Shown: positions 60,337-64,000 of the stretch, piece after piece
Layout of the letters: each line of letters starts with the position of its first letter
How positions within the stretch are numbered: position 1 is the first letter of the stretch
Assembly: GCF_003260125.1 (NCBI RefSeq)
Contig: NZ_QHKO01000001.1
Span: forward strand, 1-64,000
DNA length: 64,000 nt
Reading direction: 5' to 3'
Source: Lujinxingia litoralis
Lineage (GTDB): Bacteria > Myxococcota_A > Bradymonadia > Bradymonadales > Bradymonadaceae
Position numbers and translations under genes: made by a program
Notes under the pieces: model-generated
What the model saw: only the letters and a program-made list of their open reading frames with translations
Database searches by the model: none
What the model was told of the DNA's origin: nothing

Positions 60337-60382
60337 GCGACCTCTGCTCTGTTGCCTGTGTGCCGTCACGGGAGGCAGGGGG

Positions 60383-61186
60383 TCAATGCAGCTGTTCGTG
60401 CGGGGGGGAAAGCACCGCGGGTTCCCCGGCGTCGGGGCTCGACGCGATATCGTCCCCGGTATGCGGGTCGACGTCGGTTACGCTGCGGTGGCGCCGGTAG
60501 CTCTCCGCGGCGAAGCGATCCTGGCGATGGTACTCGCTGAGCAAGAGCTGCCGGGTATCGGCATCATCGGCGTAGGTCCCCAGCACCAGGAAGATCACGG
60601 AGGCGAAGGCTTCACGGCCCATGGCTTGAGCGGCCTGAACTTCCTCGTGAGAGAGCTTCCTGGGAGCCTCATGAGCGAGTTCCCGGGCGAACCTGGGGAC
60701 GACCTCTCGCAACTGCTTGAGATGCCTTTCCAGGCCGAGCTCCGAGATGTGAGGGGCGAGGTCGGAGTCAAAACGATCCAGGAGCGCCTCTGCATCTGCG
60801 AGCTGGGTCTCGAAGTTCTGCCGGGTGAGCGCGGCGCGGCCGTCGGGAGCGACCTCGACGACGAACTCGGTCGCGAGCTCCGCGACGGCATCGCTGCTGA
60901 AGCTATGTCCTTCCGCGACACTGCACATGGCGCTGAGGATGGTACCGATCTCAGCGTCGAGTTGAACGGAGTTGCCCCGGGCTTTGCTGCGTTGGCTACG
61001 TTGAGATCGGTAGATCATCTCAATGCGACGGGTCTTGCGGTTGAGACGCTGAGCCTCCAGACAGCGGCTGACGAGCGCCTGGTCATTGAGGTTTTGGGCG
61101 GCCTTTGCGATCGCTTCGAGTGCGAAGAGGCGACGCCCGGTGGGGAGCAACCTACCTTTGAGGTAGGAGCGAAGAAGATCATGCAT
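60383..61186 (-). CDS. Hypothetical helical protein
   Basis: A 267-residue protein; AGGAG lies 6 nt before the ATG at 61186 (MHDLLRSYLKGRL). No signal peptide or membrane helix. It is predicted almost all helical, with a heptad-like centre (ETQLADAEALLDRFDSDL, LERHLKQLREVVPRFARELA). The C terminus is polar. No family recognised; it is a stand-alone gene with its own terminator. Confidence 0.65.
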   Translation of the reverse strand: MHDLLRSYLKGRLLPTGRRLFALEAIAKAAQNLNDQALVSRCLEAQRLNRKTRRIEMIYRSQRSQRSKARGNSVQLDAEIGTILSAMCSVAEGHSFSSDAVAELATEFVVEVAPDGRAALTRQNFETQLADAEALLDRFDSDLAPHISELGLERHLKQLREVVPRFARELAHEAPRKLSHEEVQAAQAMGREAFASVIFLVLGTYADDADTRQLLLSEYHRQDRFAAESYRRHRSVTDVDPHTGDDIASSPDAGEPAVLSPPHEQLH

Positions 61187-61590
61187 CACTGACTCCTCTC
61201 GTTGGATGTGCGAGATGAATGGACGGTACGTCACAAGAGCCCACCGCGACGGCACGAGGTGGCGACTGCTAGTAGTCCCCCAGCGATACGACGTGTGGAG
61301 AGATTCATACGCTTTGAGCTATCGTTGATATCACGTCTGCTCGATCGAGAGCGCTACCAAGCGGGGATGCGAAGTCTCGACGATACAAAAGCATCGCCTG
61401 AAGTTTCGCGCCTTGCCCGGCGTCACTCTCGATGTCGCATCCAGCGACATCACCATCTGCTCACAGCGTAATAAGGGGAGCCTAACACCACAGACATGCA
61501 CAGGAAAGAGGAGTGGTGTGGAAAGCTCCCCCCGGTGGCGGTTCGAGCCAGCGCGGAGTGCTTGTGCGGACACTTGATGCATCAAACCAA
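61187..61590. other. Intergenic region containing repeat R2
   Basis: 404 nt with repeat copy R2 and an inverted repeat GATGTCGC / GCGACATC at about 61431-61451. Short open frames here show no starts or composition of real genes. Confidence 0.45.
61376..61419 (+). repeat. Dispersed repeat copy R2
   Basis: Blocks CTCGACGAT (61376-61384), AAGCATCGCCTG (61389-61400) and GCGCCTTGCCCG (61408-61419), matching R1 at 1362-1404 in the opposite orientation. Confidence 0.55.
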
Positions 61591-61623
61591 GAGGCCCCCT
61601 GCTCTCACCGAGCAGGGGGCCTC
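61591..61623 (-). terminator. Candidate terminator of the 649-residue lipoprotein gene
   Basis: 14-bp stem GAGGCCCCCTGCTC / GAGCAGGGGGCCTC with a 5-nt loop, 46 nt after the stop. The U tract (UUGGUUUG) is poor. Confidence 0.6.
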
Positions 61624-61669
61624 ATCTTTCCAGGGTACAACGTACTCCGCTGACCTTGAGTGATAAGGC

Positions 61670-63619
61670 TCAGGGGGTCATCACGCGCCAGTCTTCGGCA
61701 AGCGTGGAGACCCGCTCCCGAGCGCTCGGGTCGGTACACTGAGCAGCCAGGGCATCCAGGGCGCCGCTGAGTTCCTGAGCCAGGGCGGGAGCTTCGGTGG
61801 CGGGGTCACGCAACGCGGAAAACTCACTCAGGCCGAGGATGGACCACTCACGCGCGGTGAAGAGGCAGGGATCGGCGGCGTTCAGCGCGCGAGGGGCACG
61901 CGCCCCGTCGACGGGGGGCGGCAGTTTCAGGGAGCCTCCGCCCCATTGCAGTCGGACCAGCCCCTGTCCCGGGGCGAAGCTGGCGTGCGTAAAGACCTCG
62001 GTGAGGCCGCTGCTGGCGATGGCCCCAAAAATCATCATCTGCATCGGGTTAAGGCCCCCCTCTCCCTGGATGCTCTGCATGAGGGAGAAGGTGCGTTCGA
62101 GGTTAAGGTAGAGGTCAAGGCCCGGCTCAACGCTGATATCCTGTGAGGCGAAGATCGAATCGACGGGAGCCGCGGTGGAGGCCTGGAATTCAATACCCTG
62201 CGCCCGTTCCACGACATTCATTTCGAGGGGCTCTCCCAGGGGGCGCAGCGCGACCTTTGCGAAGTCTTCAAACGAGGCTTGAGGCGCATCGGCGGGCAAG
62301 TTCAGCGAGAGTGCCGTAACGAGTTCAGAGTCACGGGCGTCGAGGATCTGCATCCAGAAGCCGCGCACCAGGGCGAACTCAGCGGGGGTCGTATGCTGAC
62401 CGAGGAAACGATCGAAGAGCGCGTAGCCGGTGATTGGCGAGCGGATGACTCCCAGGGGGAAGCCCCAGGCGGAGTCCCGGGTCTGGCCTTCGAGCATGCG
62501 GGCGAAGCTGGCGTCATCCATGCCCTGAACATCGTCAGCCCAGCGAGGGGTGGTGTGTTTTGCGATTGCGGCGGAGAGATCGAGACCAAAGCGCAGGTCG
62601 AGCACGGGCCGGGCGCCGGTGCGCGCGCGCATCGGCGCCGCTTGAGCGAGGGCATCCACCAGCGACTGTCCGTACTCGGTGAGGCTGGCGACCGCATCCA
62701 GTGTCAGCGACGATTGCGAGAACGAGAGGATCAGCGCGAGGTCTTCGGACTCAGCGACCTCGGGGCTGTCGAAGCTAAACTCCTGAGCGATCTGCGAGAG
62801 TTCGGACGCGTAGATCGCTTTCATCTGCGCCTGCTCGGTAGCGGTACGAGGGGCAAGCAAAGTAGAGCTGAGTTCGATGAGGGCGAGTTGGTCGAAGAGG
62901 CCTTCGATGGGGGCGTAGAGGGCGAAGGGGGCGTTGCGCGAGGCAAATGCCGACCAGGCGGCGCTGGCGGTATCCGGGAGGCCTTCGGTGATCGGCGAAC
63001 TCTCATCCCAGGCGATGACGTCCGGCTCGATGATGCCAGCAGCGAAGTCGATGACCAGGAAGTCGCCCCGGGAGACAGCGCGGATGTTCGTAAGTTGGGC
63101 GTTTTGAATCTGAGTGAGCGCCGCCTCGGCATCGGAGACTGGGAGCAGAGCCCGCAGGTGGAAGGTTTCGGGAAGGCCAAGCTCCGCCGTCGCCAGAAGT
63201 TCGGGGCTACCGACGCGGAGGCTGTCGATGGCGGGTTCAAAGCCGGCGCGGGAGGTAGCCAGATAGAGGGTACCCTCGGGGTTGAGACCGGCCAGGGGCT
63301 CAGGCCCCTCATCGTGGGTGAGGATGTCCACGACCAGGGGGAGGTCGAGGACCAGGGAGCGGGCCAGGTTCTGGGGCACTGGCGAGGTTTGCCGGAACTC
63401 CCGGAAGAGTTCGATGTGATACCCGGCGACCACCATGGTGTCCGAGGGCAGGAGGTAGCCGACCTGTTCGTGCGCCGCCAACTCGGAGAGATTGACCGCG
63501 GCCGTGGTCGTTTCGGCGGGAGACTCATCGGGGAGGGTCGACTTGCAGGCCGTCACCGACAAGGTCAGCGCTGCGGTCGCGGTAAGCGTGAAGGTCCATG
63601 TCAGGGGCTGACGAAACAT
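61670..63619 (-). CDS. Large hypothetical lipoprotein
   Basis: A 649-residue lipoprotein; GGAG lies 5 nt before the ATG at 63619. The lipobox is SVTACKS. The mature part alternates beta strands and helices, with repeated 'LGLPETFHLRALLPVSDAEAALTQIQ'-type phrases and 'VIAWDESSPITEGLPDTASAAWSAFASRNAPFALYAP'-like phrases resembling DUF3352-style units, but no catalytic residues. Its tail has one Cys pair. Function unknown; secreted or outer-membrane. Confidence 0.75.
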   Translation of the reverse strand: MFRQPLTWTFTLTATAALTLSVTACKSTLPDESPAETTTAAVNLSELAAHEQVGYLLPSDTMVVAGYHIELFREFRQTSPVPQNLARSLVLDLPLVVDILTHDEGPEPLAGLNPEGTLYLATSRAGFEPAIDSLRVGSPELLATAELGLPETFHLRALLPVSDAEAALTQIQNAQLTNIRAVSRGDFLVIDFAAGIIEPDVIAWDESSPITEGLPDTASAAWSAFASRNAPFALYAPIEGLFDQLALIELSSTLLAPRTATEQAQMKAIYASELSQIAQEFSFDSPEVAESEDLALILSFSQSSLTLDAVASLTEYGQSLVDALAQAAPMRARTGARPVLDLRFGLDLSAAIAKHTTPRWADDVQGMDDASFARMLEGQTRDSAWGFPLGVIRSPITGYALFDRFLGQHTTPAEFALVRGFWMQILDARDSELVTALSLNLPADAPQASFEDFAKVALRPLGEPLEMNVVERAQGIEFQASTAAPVDSIFASQDISVEPGLDLYLNLERTFSLMQSIQGEGGLNPMQMMIFGAIASSGLTEVFTHASFAPGQGLVRLQWGGGSLKLPPPVDGARAPRALNAADPCLFTAREWSILGLSEFSALRDPATEAPALAQELSGALDALAAQCTDPSARERVSTLAEDWRVMTP

Positions 63620-63783
63620 ACAAACTCCAGTGGAGAGGTCAGTGAGATCATCAGTAGCAGACGATGACGCGGCGAGGATAAGACAGCTGGTGCGCGGTTC
63701 AAGCCGGCGAATGCCTCGCGATGTACCACACCTCTGGTGAGAACGCCCAAGGCAGCGAGGGCCCGGGCTCTGTGATCGGCGAC

Positions 63784-64000
63784 TCATCGGCACGCGTCAT
63801 CGCCACCAGGGCTGGCGAGGCTCCAGCCTTCCGGGTTCGACGGAGCCCCCGGAGCGTGCGCGGTCCAGCGCAGACCGCGTGCATCCGCCTCGTGAGCGAA
63901 GGTTTCGGTGGGGTCCGTCCAGCCGTGGAGGCCGAGATCGAAGGTGCACCAGTGGATGGGCATGATGAGCGAGGCATTCATCGGCCCGGCAGCATCGAGT
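63784..64000 (-). CDS. MBL-fold metal-dependent hydrolase, C-terminal part (cut by window end)
   Basis: Only about 71 C-terminal residues lie in the window; the frame is open to the edge (...LDAAGPMNASLIMPIHWCTFDLG). 'PIHWCTFDLGLHGW-DPTETFAHEA' matches the end of the UlaG/NAPE-PLD-like metallo-beta-lactamase-fold family, where the His of 'PIHW' is a metal ligand. The catalytic HxHxDH part is outside the window. Confidence 0.7.
   Translation of the reverse strand, partial: LDAAGPMNASLIMPIHWCTFDLGLHGWTDPTETFAHEADARGLRWTAHAPGAPSNPEGWSLASPGGDDACR

Noticed and set aside
61202..61471. 89-residue plus-strand gene in the R2 region
   Set aside because: Its only similarity is to repeat R1 and there is no ribosome site; treated as a repeat.
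62279..63667. 462-residue plus-strand open frame
   Set aside because: Antisense to the 649-residue lipoprotein with a lipobox and ribosome site on the other strand.

Overview
This 64 kb, GC-rich window is bacterial chromosome from a Gram-negative, predatory or complex-lifestyle lineage of the deltaproteobacterial type (Myxococcota or Bradymonadota-like). That placement is inferred from several traits: many long lipoproteins and secreted proteins, AgmX/PglI-like and MYXO-CTERM-like elements, a kinase-AAA-TPR giant protein, a DUF1501/cytochrome-type gene pair, and very high GC at third codon positions, which produces long antisense ORF shadows. No phage, complete insertion sequence, CRISPR array or plasmid function was seen. 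Most genes look like chromosomal single-copy genes with good Shine-Dalgarno (SD) sites.

Layout. 0.2-8 kb: secreted proteins (an AgmX/PglI-like protein and a large metallopeptidase/TolB-propeller/beta-barrel fusion), a metallophosphoesterase, an alpha/beta hydrolase and an NHLRC2-like thioredoxin/NHL protein. 8-14 kb: a YdiJ-like FAD/Fe-S dehydrogenase and a translation cluster on the minus strand (rplI, rpsF without rpsR between them, pth, rplY, tRNA-Gln), with a tiny His/Asp-repeat secreted protein inserted. 14-23.3 kb: two large Cys- or Asp-rich lipoproteins, a GST-like protein, an HD phosphohydrolase and a tandem pair of identical tRNA-Leu(CAG) genes, each with its own promoter and terminator. 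23.6-30 kb: a sirtuin, a GAF-like protein, a MYXO-CTERM-like surface protein and two small lipoproteins, one with TPRs. 30.06-30.65 kb: an AT-rich island with a DnaA-box-like cluster and a strong promoter with a long leader before a cold-shock gene.

30.8-41.3 kb looks like one envelope-associated block. It holds a zinc-ribbon/double-FHA protein, a 1341-residue TPR-HEAT protein, a two-helix membrane protein, two tandem paralogous membrane-anchored proteins resembling degenerate polysaccharide deacetylases, and a multi-pass membrane protein. 41.4 kb carries an unusual 74-nt tRNA with a UAA anticodon but a class I (short variable loop) shape. 42-45 kb: a lipoprotein, a TspO-related membrane protein followed by a TTG-start histone-deacetylase-like enzyme, and an HD hydrolase. 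45-48.7 kb: a two-gene operon (cytochrome c-type DUF1592-like lipoprotein plus Tat-type DUF1501 protein). 48.9-54.9 kb: an ABC exporter, a CAP-domain lipoprotein, a divergent YrdC-family protein, an M20 peptidase and exonuclease III. 55.2-59.7 kb: a 1389-residue Ser/Thr kinase-AAA-TPR protein followed by pterin carbinolamine dehydratase. 59.7-64 kb: a 42-bp tandem repeat, an unrecognised cytosolic protein, a 649-residue lipoprotein and the 3' end of an MBL-fold hydrolase cut by the window edge.

The observations most worth following up are the UAA class I tRNA, the HHTDDDG-repeat microprotein beside the ribosomal genes, the AT-rich DnaA-box island, the 42-bp repeat, a dispersed repeat present at both ends of the window, the tandem deacetylase-like paralogs, and a probable frameshift at the C terminus of the MYXO-CTERM-like protein.
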